From assembly GCF_003990975.1 (NCBI RefSeq), contig NZ_RZJR01000010.1:1-64000 (forward strand): a stretch of DNA of 64,000 bases, given 5' to 3'. Shown here one piece after another: positions 49,258-58,599 of this stretch (positions are counted from its first letter, which is position 1; each line of letters begins with the position of its first letter). A program made the position numbers and the translations under genes. The DNA is from Cohnella sp. AR92. Lineage in GTDB: Bacteria; Bacillota; Bacilli; Paenibacillales; Paenibacillaceae. Below the pieces are notes generated by a model that saw nothing but the letters and a program-made list of their open reading frames with translations, was not told where the DNA came from and ran no database searches.

Positions 49258-52200
49258 GTGCCATTGTGTACGGAGCAAGAGCTGCTGGACTTCATGCGCG
49301 AGAACGCGTATAAGCCGATGACGTACCAAGAGCTCGAGAAGTACTTCGGCATCAGCGATGCCGCGGAATTCAAAGAATTCCTGCGGATGCTGGCCGAGCT
49401 GGAACAAGACGGGAAAATCATGAGAACCCGGACGGAGCGCTACGGCGTTCCCGAGAGAATGAACCTTCTGCGCGGCAGGCTGCAAGCCCATGCCAAAGGA
49501 TTTGCTTTCCTTATACCGGAAGATACCGACCATCCGGACTTGTACATTCATGCGAACGATCTGAAGGGCGCCATGAACGGCGATATCGTGCTCGGCCGAG
49601 TCACGTCCAAGAGCGACGGCGGCAACCGGCTGGAGGGCGAGATCGTCCGAATCGTCAAGCGCGCCGTGACCCAGGTAGTCGGCGTGTTCGAGAACCACGA
49701 CAGCTACGGCTTCGTCGTTCCCGACGACAAGCGGATCAACAAGGATATCTTTATCCGCCCCGAGAGCTTCCTGGGCGCGGTAACCGGACAGAAGGTCGTC
49801 GCGAACATCATCGTCTATCCGGAAGGCCGTTCGGCCGCCGAAGGCGAGGTCGTCGAGATTCTCGGGCACAAGGATGACCCGGGGGTCGATATCCTGAGCA
49901 TCATCCGCAAGCACGGCTTGCCGGAAGCATTCCCGGACGAGGTCATGAAGGAAGCCGAAGCGGCTCCGGACTCCATTACCGAGGAAGAGATCCTCTCGCA
50001 AGGCCGCCGCGACTTGCGCGGCCGCACGATCGTGACGATCGACGGCGAGGATGCCAAGGATCTAGACGACGCGGTCAACGTGGAGCGGCTGGAGAACGGC
50101 AATTACTTGCTGGGCGTCCATATCGCCGACGTCGGCTACTACGTGCGCGAGAAGTCCAAACTGGACGAAGAGGCGTACAACCGCGGAACGAGCGTCTATC
50201 TGGTCGACCGCGTCATTCCGATGCTGCCGCACCGGCTGTCCAACGGGATCTGCTCGCTGAACCCGAAGGTGGATCGCCTGACTCTGTCCTGCGACATGGA
50301 GTTCGAGCCGGGCACGATGCGGGTCGTCCGCCACGACATCTATACGAGCGTGATTCGCACCGTGGAGCGCATGACGTATACGAACGTGCGCAAGATTCTA
50401 GTGGCTCAGGACCCCGAGCTGATGGAGAGGTATGCTTCTCTCGTCGATACGTTCAAGACAATGGAGGAGCTCGCGATGGCTCTGCGCCGCAGGCGCATGA
50501 GACGCGGGGCGATCGACTTCGACTTCCAGGAGTCGAAGGTCATCGTGGATGCCGAAGGCAAACCGGTCGATATTATCAAAAGAGAGCGGTCGATCGCGGA
50601 GCAGATCATCGAGGAATTCATGCTGGCGGCCAACGAGACGGTGGCGGAGCATTTCCATTGGCTCAAAGTGCCGTTCTTGTACCGGATCCACGAGGAACCG
50701 AGCAGCGACAAGCTGATGACCTTCATGCAGTTTGCGGCTAACTTCGGCTATGCGGTGAAGGGCAAAGGCAACTCGGTTCATCCGCAGGCGCTTCAGACCT
50801 TGCTTGAAGAGATCAAGGGCAAGAAGGAAGAGACCGTGCTCAGCACGATGATGCTGCGGTCGATGAAGCAGGCGAAATACGACGCCCAGAGCCTAGGCCA
50901 CTTCGGGCTGGCTGCGGAGTTCTATTCGCACTTCACGTCGCCGATTCGCCGGTATCCCGATCTGGTCATCCACCGGATCATCCGCGAGGTCATCGAGAAC
51001 GGCGGCGCTCTTCCGGAAGCGAGAATGGAAGCGCTCGGCGTCCGCATGCCGGACATCGCGCAGCAGTCCTCCGAGCGGGAACGGCTGGCCGTGGACGCCG
51101 AGCGCGACACGGAGAAGCTGAAGAAGGCCGAATTCATGCTGGATAAGATCGGCGAGGAATTCGACGGCATCATCAGCGGCGTCACCAGCTTCGGCATGTT
51201 CGTCGAGCTGGACAACACGGTGGAAGGATTGATCCGGCTTAGCGATATGTCGGACGACTATTACCACTTCCATGAGCTGCATATGGCGCTCATCGGAGAA
51301 CGGACGAGCAAGGTGTACCGGATCGGCGACGAGGTTCGCATCCGGGTCGGCCGCGTGAACATGGCCGAGCATTCGATCGACTTCGAGCTGGTGGATATGC
51401 ATCCGCGCAGCTCGGGCAGAGTGAACTTTATCGATGCGAGAGGAGCATCCTCCGGCTTCGGGCGCGGCAAGCGCAAGAAGGGCGCGAGGGGCGGAGATCT
51501 CGCTGCTTCGTTCGGCGGCCGCGGTGGCCGAGAGGATCGGAACGATCGGAATGGACGAGGCGGAAACAGAAAGAATAGCGGTCGCGGTGACGGTCGTCGT
51601 GGGGGAAGAGGAATGGACAACGGACAAGTCTTGGGCAGTGAAGTAGTGGAAGAACGCGGCGGAGCGCCTAGCGCCGCCGGGGAGACGCGCGTAGGCGGGC
51701 GCAGCCGCAAGCGCAAGAAGGGCGGCCGGGGCGAAGCCGGCCGCAAGGAAGGCGGCAACCCGAGCGAAGCGGGGGTTGCCATCGGCATTGCCGCGCCGGA
51801 CGCAGCGAAGCGCGGCGCGGCAGCGGGCGCCGGCGAGCCGAAGGCTGCCGGCGGAGGCGAAGGCCGCCGCAAGGATGGCGGCGGCAAGAAGCGCGGCCGC
51901 GACTCCAGAGGCGGCGGGCGGTTTGACCGCGCGGCGATGGAGAAGCCGGTATTCAGCGGCGGCGAGATCATCGGCGAGGGCCGCCTGAAGCCGATCAAGG
52001 CGACGCTGGCCCGCGAAGGCGGCCCGGTCGTCAACAAGGATTCGGCGGATTACCTTCCGCCGGCCGCCCCGCGCGGCAAGAAGGTGACCCTGGACATGTG
52101 GGGTCTGCCGGTCAGCGCGAATCGTCGCCGCTTTGACGACGGCGAGTTCGGCGGACGCCGCGGCGGCGCCGGTTCCTCCGGCAACGGCAGGCGCAGAGGC

Positions 52201-52407
52201 GGCGAAGGAAGCCCGCAAGCCGGAGCTCCGGAAGCAGCCGCAGAGGGCGCAAAGCCACGCAAGCCGAAGAGAAAGAAAAAGCCCGCTGCCCCATCGCCGG
52301 TAGAAGCGGCAACGGCAGCTCCGGCGTCTTCGGAGACGGCAAGCGCGAAGAAGCCTAAGCGCAGGAAGAAGAAACCGGCTCAACCGCAACAGGAAACGCC
52401 ACAGTGA
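49258..52407 (+). CDS. rnr: Ribonuclease R with a very long basic C-terminal tail
   Basis: A 3'-5' exoribonuclease of about 1049 residues. An N-terminal winged helix (about 1-70), cold-shock domains, the RNB domain with metal aspartates in [17 protein letters not shown] near 265, and a C-terminal S1 domain ([19 protein letters not shown] near 640) follow the family order. B. subtilis RNase R is roughly 780 residues. Here about 320 extra residues after the S1 domain are Gly/Arg/Lys/Ala-rich. GTG 49258 has GAGG eight bases upstream; ATG 49252 overlaps that site. The gene precedes smpB and ssrA, and RNase R is known to degrade non-stop mRNA with them. Confidence 0.93.
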   Translation: MPLCTEQELLDFMRENAYKPMTYQELEKYFGISDAAEFKEFLRMLAELEQDGKIMRTRTERYGVPERMNLLRGRLQAHAKGFAFLIPEDTDHPDLYIHANDLKGAMNGDIVLGRVTSKSDGGNRLEGEIVRIVKRAVTQVVGVFENHDSYGFVVPDDKRINKDIFIRPESFLGAVTGQKVVANIIVYPEGRSAAEGEVVEILGHKDDPGVDILSIIRKHGLPEAFPDEVMKEAEAAPDSITEEEILSQGRRDLRGRTIVTIDGEDAKDLDDAVNVERLENGNYLLGVHIADVGYYVREKSKLDEEAYNRGTSVYLVDRVIPMLPHRLSNGICSLNPKVDRLTLSCDMEFEPGTMRVVRHDIYTSVIRTVERMTYTNVRKILVAQDPELMERYASLVDTFKTMEELAMALRRRRMRRGAIDFDFQESKVIVDAEGKPVDIIKRERSIAEQIIEEFMLAANETVAEHFHWLKVPFLYRIHEEPSSDKLMTFMQFAANFGYAVKGKGNSVHPQALQTLLEEIKGKKEETVLSTMMLRSMKQAKYDAQSLGHFGLAAEFYSHFTSPIRRYPDLVIHRIIREVIENGGALPEARMEALGVRMPDIAQQSSERERLAVDAERDTEKLKKAEFMLDKIGEEFDGIISGVTSFGMFVELDNTVEGLIRLSDMSDDYYHFHELHMALIGERTSKVYRIGDEVRIRVGRVNMAEHSIDFELVDMHPRSSGRVNFIDARGASSGFGRGKRKKGARGGDLAASFGGRGGREDRNDRNGRGGNRKNSGRGDGRRGGRGMDNGQVLGSEVVEERGGAPSAAGETRVGGRSRKRKKGGRGEAGRKEGGNPSEAGVAIGIAAPDAAKRGAAAGAGEPKAAGGGEGRRKDGGGKKRGRDSRGGGRFDRAAMEKPVFSGGEIIGEGRLKPIKATLAREGGPVVNKDSADYLPPAAPRGKKVTLDMWGLPVSANRRRFDDGEFGGRRGGAGSSGNGRRRGGEGSPQAGAPEAAAEGAKPRKPKRKKKPAAPSPVEAATAAPASSETASAKKPKRRKKKPAQPQQETPQ

Positions 52408-52418
52408 CATTAGAAGGG

Positions 52419-52449
52419 GTCGTTCGATCAATCGGACGGCTCTTTTTTT
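52419..52449 (+). terminator. Terminator of rnr
   Basis: GTCGTTCG-ATCAAT-CGGACGGC hairpin with two G-T pairs, followed by TCTTTTTTT. Confidence 0.8.
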
Positions 52450-52555
52450 ACCCCGGATTCCCTGTCGTCTCGGGCACGAATACGATTTACTTTTGAAGGC
52501 GTATCCGATAGGATATATCTTGGTGTGTCAAGGTTACGGAAGAGGGGGAAGGCAA

Positions 52556-53491
52556 GTGAAGTCGAATCTGTATCACGTTCTGGGAGCCAAGCAATTCAGC
52601 CGTACGGAGCTGGACGAGCTGTTCGAGGCATCCAAGGGAATGGAAGAGGTCGTTCGGACGGGCGGCAATCGCAGCCACCAAGGCAGCATCATGACGACGT
52701 TGTTCTTCGAGGCGAGCACGCGGACGCGTCTGAGCTTCGAAGCGGCGATGAACCGCCTGGGAGGCAGCGTCATCGGGACGGAGAACGCGGCTCAATTCTC
52801 GTCGGCGATCAAAGGCGAGACGCTGGAGGATACGATTCGCATCATCAGCGGCTACAGCGACGTCATCGTCATGCGCCATACCGAGATCGGAGCGGCGAAG
52901 CGGGCGGCGGCCGTAGCGGACGTGCCGGTCCTCAACGCGGGCGACGGAGCGGGAGAGCACCCGACTCAAGCCTTGCTGGACGCGTACACGATCCAGAAGG
53001 AGATCGGTCAGCTCGACGGTGTGCGAATCGCGATGGTCGGAGATCTGGCCTATGGACGTACGGTGCACTCGCTCAGCTACATTCTGGCGAACTACAAGGA
53101 CGTCATGATCCACTACATCTCCCCCGAGAATGTACGGATTCCGAACTACGTCAAGCGTTACATGGACGAGAAGGGCATCCGCTACGAGGAGACGGGCGAC
53201 CTGAACGAGGTGGCGGGCTCCATCGACGTGCTGTATCAAACCCGCATCCAGAAGGAACGCTTCCCGTCTCTGGAGGAGTACGAGAAGGCTTCCGGCCACT
53301 TCATCGTCGACGAAGAGCTGATGTCGCTCATGCGCAAAGACTCCATCGTGCTTCACCCGCTGCCTCGCGCCGGCGAGATTACGGACGCGGTCGACAGCGA
53401 CCCTCGCGCCGCCTACTTCCGCCAAGCCCGGAACGGCCTCTATATTCGGATGGCCCTGGTGGACAAGGCTCTTAGCGGAATTAATCGTTAA
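52556..53491 (+). CDS. pyrB: Aspartate carbamoyltransferase, enterobacterial catalytic type
   Basis: A 311-residue carbamoyltransferase. The carbamoyl-phosphate motif FFEASTRTRLSFEAAMNRLG is near 45-64, SAIKGETLEDTIRIISGYSD carries the partner-subunit Ser/Lys, and HPTQALLDAY, MVGDLAYGRTVHSLSYIL and LHPLPRAGEI follow. These read much closer to E. coli PyrB than to the B. subtilis enzyme. No pyrI regulatory-subunit gene or pyrR attenuator lies nearby. GTG 52556 has AGAGGGGGAAGG upstream; the frame runs back to 52493 without a site. It stands alone between rnr and smpB. Confidence 0.9.
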   Translation: MKSNLYHVLGAKQFSRTELDELFEASKGMEEVVRTGGNRSHQGSIMTTLFFEASTRTRLSFEAAMNRLGGSVIGTENAAQFSSAIKGETLEDTIRIISGYSDVIVMRHTEIGAAKRAAAVADVPVLNAGDGAGEHPTQALLDAYTIQKEIGQLDGVRIAMVGDLAYGRTVHSLSYILANYKDVMIHYISPENVRIPNYVKRYMDEKGIRYEETGDLNEVAGSIDVLYQTRIQKERFPSLEEYEKASGHFIVDEELMSLMRKDSIVLHPLPRAGEITDAVDSDPRAAYFRQARNGLYIRMALVDKALSGINR

Positions 53492-53651
53492 TCGGGCAAA
53501 TGGCAAGGGGCGCTAACGACTTCGATTTTTACGAGGTGATGCGCCTCCTCCTAGCCCTTACTTTTATGCTCGCATGATTCGGATGACATTGTGCTCTTTT
53601 TTCCAATAGGCCTCTTCTCCCGTTCGCTCAGGTTGGCCGTCCGGCCCCCTG

Positions 53652-53681
53652 TTGTTTCGGGAGAGTCCAGCGTGATATAAT
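53652..53681 (+). promoter_or_regulatory. Promoter of smpB
   Basis: TTGTTT (53652-53657), an 18-nt spacer, then TATAAT (53676-53681) preceded by TGA. The rest of the 230-nt pyrB-smpB gap shows nothing I can name. Confidence 0.65.
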
Positions 53682-53721
53682 GAGAGACCGATGACTGCGA
53701 TAGAAGGAGATGAAGCTAGGA

Positions 53722-54207
53722 ATGGGCAAGAAGGACAGCACCTTCGACAAGCCGCTCGCGCAGAACAAGAAGGCCTCCCACGACTACTTTATCGAGGATA
53801 CCTTCGAGGCGGGCATGGTGCTTACCGGTACCGAGATCAAGTCGCTGCGCAACGGTCGAGCCAACATGGGCGACGCTTTCGCGACGATTCGGAACGGCGA
53901 GATTTTCCTCCACAATATGCATATCAGTCCCTTCGAGCAGGGCAACCGCCACAACCCGACGGACCCGACTCGCGCTCGGAAGCTGCTCATGCATAAGGTG
54001 CAGATCAATAAGCTGTACGGCCTGTCCCGACAGGAAGGCTACACGATCGTTCCGCTTAAGGTTTACACGCGCAACGGTTACGCCAAGTGCCTGATCGGCC
54101 TCGGCCGAGGCAAGAAGAACTACGATAAGCGCGACGTGGCGGCCAAGAAGGACGCCCAACGCGAGATCCAGCGGGCTCTTAAGGAGAAGCAGAAGGTCAG
54201 CTATTAA
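53722..54207 (+). CDS. smpB: SsrA-binding protein SmpB
   Basis: A 161-residue tmRNA partner that carries tmRNA into stalled ribosomes. Visible segments are [38 protein letters not shown] in outline, [30 protein letters not shown] and the basic C-terminal tail starting near [11 protein letters not shown]. The start MGKKDS at 53722 matches the family; an ATG at 53710 touches the ribosome site GAAGGAG. ssrA follows 188 nt later. Confidence 0.95.
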   Translation: MGKKDSTFDKPLAQNKKASHDYFIEDTFEAGMVLTGTEIKSLRNGRANMGDAFATIRNGEIFLHNMHISPFEQGNRHNPTDPTRARKLLMHKVQINKLYGLSRQEGYTIVPLKVYTRNGYAKCLIGLGRGKKNYDKRDVAAKKDAQREIQRALKEKQKVSY

Positions 54208-54288
54208 CGGCTTGGCCGGATGCGTGGCAGGGCAAGCAAGGATCGCCAATGTTGGCATCAAGACGTACGGGCTATTCGGCTTCGGACG

Positions 54289-54297
54289 TGTTATAAT
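54289..54297 (+). promoter_or_regulatory. Extended -10 of ssrA
   Basis: TGTTATAAT at 54289-54297, with no clear -35. It lies about 100 nt before mature tmRNA, leaving room for a processed 5' leader. Confidence 0.55.
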
Positions 54298-54394
54298 AAA
54301 TAAGCATTCATGCAAGAACATCGCCGATAGCTGAAGAGCTTCGGTGACTAATCCAGTCTCATCCGCCTAAGACGCGGGTGGCGACCTTCTATTC

Positions 54395-54759
54395 GGGGCC
54401 GTTTATGGATTCGACGGGGATAGTTCGAGCATGGGTAGCGGGTAGTAGGGCTGCGTCTGCTTCATCAACGCGGAAAGCCAATTAACTGGCAACCAAAAAC
54501 AACAACTCGCTTTCGCAGCTTAATAACCTGTGACGCGGCTTCTACCTTCCATCGCCCATGTGGCGGGATAGGGGCTCAACTTTAGTGGGATACGCTGTCT
54601 AGTCTCCGCCTGGGGCTAGCTGAAGAAGATAATCAGGCTGACCCAACGCAGAGCCGGTTACGGGGCGCTGCTCGGGTGACATCAAAACTGTGACTACACC
54701 CGTAGAAGCCTGTGTGGCGTTGTCTTCGGACAGGGGTTCAACTCCCCTCGGCTCCACCA
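54395..54759 (+). ncRNA. ssrA: tmRNA (10Sa RNA)
   Basis: A 365-nt transfer-messenger RNA. The 5' acceptor GGGGCCG pairs with 3' CGGCTCC, followed by A and encoded CCA; TTCAACTC is the T-loop. The 5' segment TTTATGGATTCGACGGGGAT is the usual start. The tag frame most likely begins at GCG (54470) and reads 17 codons to TAA at 54521, ending in LAFAA, close to the classic LALAA/VALAA proteolysis signal. ClpP in this window would degrade tagged proteins. Its 3' end is the apparent integration point of the following island. Confidence 0.95.
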
Positions 54760-54831
54760 ACATCGAAACCATCCGCATGAGGATGGTTTTTTTGCGTGGA
54801 GATGAGAGTTGGGAGTTGCCCCGAATCCGGA
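54744..54831 (+). repeat. ssrA-end module A: left boundary of the island
   Basis: This holds the last 16 nt of ssrA (CCCCTCGGCTCCACCA), the ssrA terminator, and the flank GTGGAGATGAGAG... to CCGAATCCGGA. The terminator and flank recur at 62511-62573, with five differences over the 36-nt flank. Confidence 0.8.
54767..54793 (+). terminator. Terminator of ssrA
   Basis: AACCATCC-GCATGA-GGATGGTT with a following T run. The loop word GCATGAG recurs in the repeated modules downstream. Confidence 0.9.
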
Positions 54832-54876
54832 GGAGGACAGGGGGACAACCGCGCGCAGGGAGCGAAATGATGGGGC

Positions 54877-54927
54877 CCCCACAAAGTAATCGGAATAAGC
54901 TTAGAAGGTTAGCTTCACTTTGTGGGG
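54877..54927. repeat. Inverted repeat inside the gene-free 54832-55016 segment
   Basis: CCCCACAAAGT (54877-54887) and ACTTTGTGGGG (54917-54927) are exact inverted copies, 29 nt apart. No open frame of note is present here. It could be a structured RNA or the ends of a small element remnant. Confidence 0.65.
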
Positions 54928-55016
54928 TGTAGCAACGAGCACGGCATCTGATTCTACCTCTGCGCTCTGCTTCGTCGAATGGGCATCGTCAGCAAACTTA
55001 ATCGGGAATCATATAC

Positions 55017-55077
55017 CCCCTCGGCTCCACCATGTAAATCCACTACCGCATGAGGTAATGGATTTTTGCTTTTTTTC
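55017..55077 (+). repeat. ssrA-end module B
   Basis: The 16-nt tmRNA end CCCCTCGGCTCCACCA is duplicated exactly (55017-55032), then a terminator hairpin AATCCACTACC...GGTAATGGATT with loop GCATGA and a T run. The 52 nt from 55020 match 61672-61723 with three differences. Confidence 0.85.
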
Positions 55078-55138
55078 ATTTATAGCTAGAACCTTATGAA
55101 AGCTTTTTCAATTTAGTATAACTAAGAGAGATTTTATA

Positions 55139-55147
55139 TGGTATGAT
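55139..55147 (+). promoter_or_regulatory. Extended -10 of the acyltransferase gene
   Basis: TGGTATGAT at 55139-55147 in an A+T-rich stretch, 30 nt before the start codon. Confidence 0.45.
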
Positions 55148-55176
55148 ATGTAAAAATATAAAGGGGATTACATAAA

Positions 55177-56295
55177 TTGAATCGCCGTCTATTTTTTCTA
55201 GATAACATACGAACGTTCCTAACCATATTGCTCATAATATTCCATACGGCTATTACTTACGGAGCGTCTGGGTCTTGGTACCTTGATGACGTAGATAAAA
55301 GTGAAATCAATGCGACTATTGTTCTGTTAACGATCTTTACTGGAGTATGCCAATCTTTTTTTATGGGACTCTTTTTCTTTATTTCTTCGTATTTCTTCTC
55401 GCCATCGTATGAGAAAAAAGGAGCTTTCCGGTTTCTTAGGGGGCGTCTTGTACGTCTAGGGATTCCTCTGCTCATTTATTATTTTGTGATAGGCCCAATG
55501 ACGGTATGGTTTGCAAAATTTCGAGATCAACAGACATTGGTTCAGTTTTATAAGGATAACGTTTGGAGTTTTCGTTGGACGTTTTTTGGTCCTACTTGGT
55601 TTTTGGAAGCCTCTATCTACTTCACCTTGCTTTATATTCTGTTTCGACTCCTTTCAAAAGATAGGCTTCCGAAGAAATCGATTGTATTTCCCAACGGTAA
55701 GACGTTGGTTGTCGTGGCGATTGCTCTTGGATTAATTGCCTTTGCAGTACGTCTGGTTTATCTAACGGGCACGGGGCCTTTGGAATTGCAGTTGGGTTAC
55801 TTTCCATCCTATATCTTGCTATTCATTGCAGGCATCATCGCACAAAGACAAGGATGGTTAGAACAAATTCCGGGGAAATTACAACGGATATGGCAATGGG
55901 TCGCGATGATTGGCGTGGTTCCCGTTCTGCCACTCGGACTTATCTTAACCGGGGCATTAGATGGAGACGTTCATTTTGGCGGCGGGTTTAACAGTCAAGC
56001 ATTGTTCTATGCAATGTGGGAACCATTCATCTGTTTAGGAATAATTATTTCCCTGCTTACTTATTTCCAAAGGAGATTCAATACGAGGAATGTATTCTCA
56101 AAATGGTTATCTGATAATGCTTATACGGTCTATTTGATTCATCCACCGGTTGTTGTCGGATGGACTATCGCTTTTCATGGAGTCGGCTTGCCGGCGATCG
56201 TGAAATGGGTTATCGTCTCGGCTCTTTCTGTCGCCGTTTGTTTTATTGTCGCCAGTGCCATTCGAATGCTGCCCTACGCCAAACGGGTGCTTTAA
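55177..56295 (+). CDS. Acyltransferase-3 family membrane protein
   Basis: A 372-residue protein with about ten membrane segments. NRRLFFLDNIRTFLTILLIIFHTAI at the N-terminus carries the family's conserved His in IIFHT; FRFLRGRLVRLGIPLLIYY and NAYTVYLIHPPVVVG are also typical. The family O-acylates sugars or other cell-surface acceptors. TTG 55177 has AAGGGG ten bases upstream. The gene is visibly richer in A+T than the chromosome around it, fitting recent transfer with the ssrA island. The acceptor is unknown. Confidence 0.85.
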   Translation: MNRRLFFLDNIRTFLTILLIIFHTAITYGASGSWYLDDVDKSEINATIVLLTIFTGVCQSFFMGLFFFISSYFFSPSYEKKGAFRFLRGRLVRLGIPLLIYYFVIGPMTVWFAKFRDQQTLVQFYKDNVWSFRWTFFGPTWFLEASIYFTLLYILFRLLSKDRLPKKSIVFPNGKTLVVVAIALGLIAFAVRLVYLTGTGPLELQLGYFPSYILLFIAGIIAQRQGWLEQIPGKLQRIWQWVAMIGVVPVLPLGLILTGALDGDVHFGGGFNSQALFYAMWEPFICLGIIISLLTYFQRRFNTRNVFSKWLSDNAYTVYLIHPPVVVGWTIAFHGVGLPAIVKWVIVSALSVAVCFIVASAIRMLPYAKRVL

Positions 56296-56590
56296 TAGGT
56301 GTGAACGAAAAACATACTCCGGCGAATTGTGGTTAGCGGTGATCGAAGGGGAGTCCATGAAAATGTGGTGAAGCAGCTCAAGCGTACTCCTTCCTTCTGT
56401 CCAAGGCCGCCAGGATGCGCTGGATTCAGGCAGTCTTTAAGGATTTGATCTCCCGCAATTCGACTCCACGATAAGAACTCTGACCGAGTGAGGTTGGAGT
56501 TTTTTGTTGTCGGCCTTGTTTGAGTTCATACCTTCATCATTGCCAATGCATAAGATGGTATAGAGGCTAATGCGGAGAGGAGGATTCATT
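56296..56590 (+). other. Gene-free stretch with a possible coding remnant
   Basis: No complete gene is seen. A short open segment at about 56367-56450 reads AAQAYSFLLSKAARMRWIQA in one frame and may be the remnant of a lost gene; I cannot name it. The right part holds module F at 56458-56506. Confidence 0.4.
56458..56506 (+). repeat. ssrA-end-like module F (degenerate)
   Basis: ATTCGACTCCACGAT resembles a T-arm and acceptor end, followed by the hairpin AACTCTGACC-GAGTGA-GGTTGGAGTT (two G-T pairs) and a T run. The arrangement is the same as modules A-D, but the sequence is more diverged. Confidence 0.5.
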
Positions 56591-57340
56591 ATGGTTCGTG
56601 CACATAATGGAGGAAGTTGCTACATGATCAGAAACGACACTGCCGTATTGGATGCGAAGCGGGGGGATGTAAACGGGGATGGAACGCCAGATCAAGTTTA
56701 TTTGACAGGCAGTCCTACTGTGGGCAGCGCTTTTGTCCAGAATATACAACTGACCGTCGTTGACGGTCGCAGCGGTGCAAAATATACTAGCCAACTGAAG
56801 GACAATGCAGGTTATAACGCTCGCCTCTTCTTAGGTGATTTTACAGGAGACCGCGTGGACGATATCTTGATAAGTATCGATTCCGGCGGCAGTGGCGGCT
56901 TTACCTACAATTACATTTATTCCTTTCTACAGAATGTGTTTCACGAGCTCTATAACAATGAGTGGTTCTACGAAGCATACAGTGACGCCTCTGTTATCTA
57001 TGAGGACAACTACAAAGTTCGAATTGTAAATCGTTCCTTGCATAAACAATACCTTTTGGACATCAGCACGCGCGACCCCTCTTATTTGTCTGAATTGTAT
57101 GATTCGAACGGTAAGTTGAGAAAACCAGTTGAAGGCAGCGTGCTGGGCGTAAGCGGAGCTTATCCGATCGACCTGCAAGGGGATAGAGTATACGAAATAT
57201 GGCCCCTCCAACGTGTGATCGGTTTGTATAACGCGGATACGTTGGCGTATTTGCAAACCCCGTTAAGCTGGAGTTCAAACACTTCTAGATTTATCCCTAT
57301 GTTTCAGTGGGCTTCCGTTATCGGTAATGATACAAATTGA
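56591..57340 (+). CDS. FG-GAP/VCBS-like protein without signal peptide
   Basis: A 249-residue protein. Two calcium-loop-like repeats are seen: AKRGDVNGDGTPDQVYLTG near residue 21 and LFLGDFTGDRVDDILISID near 77, as in FG-GAP beta-propeller repeats. The C-terminal 140 residues (with GAYPIDLQGDRVYEIWPLQR) I cannot assign. No signal peptide or membrane segment is visible, which is odd for this usually extracellular repeat type. ATG 56591 has GGAGAGGAGG eight bases upstream; ATG 56570 is the alternative. Confidence 0.7.
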   Translation: MVRAHNGGSCYMIRNDTAVLDAKRGDVNGDGTPDQVYLTGSPTVGSAFVQNIQLTVVDGRSGAKYTSQLKDNAGYNARLFLGDFTGDRVDDILISIDSGGSGGFTYNYIYSFLQNVFHELYNNEWFYEAYSDASVIYEDNYKVRIVNRSLHKQYLLDISTRDPSYLSELYDSNGKLRKPVEGSVLGVSGAYPIDLQGDRVYEIWPLQRVIGLYNADTLAYLQTPLSWSSNTSRFIPMFQWASVIGNDTN

Positions 57341-57392
57341 AAAACAGGATATATTCGAATAGGAATTCAAGGGCCGGTATTCGGGGAGTGGT

Positions 57393-57440
57393 TCGGCTCC
57401 GCCAACATGAAACCCGATCGCATGAGGTCGGGTTTTTTGC
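57393..57440 (+). repeat. ssrA-end-like module C with terminator
   Basis: TTCGGCTCCGCCAACAT is close to the tmRNA end plus its next bases (CTCGGCTCCACCAACAT). The hairpin AACCCGAT-CGCATGAG-GTCGGGTT and a T run follow. It probably terminates the FG-GAP gene. Confidence 0.75.
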
Positions 57441-57597
57441 TATTCTTTGCATTGTTCTATTATTGCATGCGAATGATTGGCAAACTATGGTATGTTATAA
57501 CTACCTTAACTACCCTATTGAAATGGCTGCGATGGATCGGTGTCCTCGGTGGACTCTTATGGATTCTGTTAATGGTCAAAAGGAGTGCATGTGATTG

Positions 57598-58458
57598 ATG
57601 AACTCAATCGGAAAAGTAAACGCAGTGACGGAGCTTGATCCGCCGATTATGAATCCTGATTTTCCGCCCATGCTCCATCTTCTTCAAATCCCGTCAGGCG
57701 ACAGCCAGCTTGTTGGAAGAATGTATTCGCCTCAAGGGAGCGGATCGCATCCATTAGTCATCCTGCTGCACGGCTTTCCAGGTTCTCAATTCAATCACGA
57801 CATGGCAGCCTATCTTCAGGAGCTGGGGTATCATGCATTAGTATTTCATTACAGGGGAGCTTGGGGCAGCACGGGCGAGTTCTCGATCGTTCATGCCTTG
57901 GAGGATGTAAGAACGGTTCTTGCTTATTTACGCCAAACGGATATCATTGAAAAATATCATATCGATACTGGCCGCATTGCGCTTGTTGGTCATAGCTTTG
58001 GAGGCTTCCTCGGATTGATGACCGCAGCGAACGATCCGTCAATCGCGGCTTGCGCTTCGATCTCCGGCGCGAATTATGGAGCCATCGGCACAAAGCTGAG
58101 CGATCCTGGGATGATCAACCGGTATGAAGAGGCGTACGAATATGCTGCCCGTTTTCTTACTGGTTACACGAGTCAGAAATTGGCAAGCGAAGTGCTGGAG
58201 CACTTCGAGCAGTGGAATCTCGCCGATTGCGCTCCCAAGCTTGCGGCCTGTCCGGTATTGCTGATCGGAGCCGGTCAAGATGCCGTTCTCCCAGCCGCCG
58301 AACACCATGTGCCCCTTGTCCAAGCTTTCGAGCAACTGGACCGCGCCGAATTCCGACATCTTTTATTCGAAGAAGCCGGCCATGGGTATGAAGGCAAACG
58401 CAAATCGCTTTGTCATGCTATTGGTGAATGGCTGGCACAGGTGATTGAAACGGAATGA
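57598..58458 (+). CDS. Alpha/beta hydrolase
   Basis: A 286-residue serine hydrolase. The oxyanion segment LLHGFPGSQFNHD is near residue 60, the nucleophile elbow VGHSFGGFLGL near 131, an acid in LLIGAGQDAVLP near 226, and the histidine in FEEAGHGYEGKR near 263. No signal peptide, so it is cytoplasmic. AAAGGAG precedes either TTG 57595 or ATG 57598. The family covers esterases, peptidases and dienelactone hydrolases; the substrate is unknown. It is the third protein gene of the island. Confidence 0.85.
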   Translation: MNSIGKVNAVTELDPPIMNPDFPPMLHLLQIPSGDSQLVGRMYSPQGSGSHPLVILLHGFPGSQFNHDMAAYLQELGYHALVFHYRGAWGSTGEFSIVHALEDVRTVLAYLRQTDIIEKYHIDTGRIALVGHSFGGFLGLMTAANDPSIAACASISGANYGAIGTKLSDPGMINRYEEAYEYAARFLTGYTSQKLASEVLEHFEQWNLADCAPKLAACPVLLIGAGQDAVLPAAEHHVPLVQAFEQLDRAEFRHLLFEEAGHGYEGKRKSLCHAIGEWLAQVIETE

Positions 58459-58510
58459 GAAACAATAATGGATGCAAGCGGATCCATCCTAATCGGTAAC
58501 GATTACAAAC

Positions 58511-58547
58511 GAGCCAGCCTCCTTTTTACAGGAAGCTGGCTCTTCTT
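58511..58547 (+). terminator. Terminator of the hydrolase gene
   Basis: GAGCCAGCCTCC pairs with GGAAGCTGGCTC around a T-rich loop, followed by TTCTTT. Confidence 0.8.
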
Positions 58548-58599
58548 TGCCTAGCGCTAATATCGGTACTTCTGCCGTTGCCAAGAGTAGCTTGAATAA

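Noticed and set aside
50893-52431. Long minus-strand open frame opposite rnr
   Set aside because: Composition follows the antisense of G+C-rich rnr codons, with no ribosome site or family match.
57407-57598. 63-codon hydrophobic frame before the hydrolase
   Set aside because: It begins inside the module C terminator and has no ribosome site; it could be a membrane peptide, but support is too weak.
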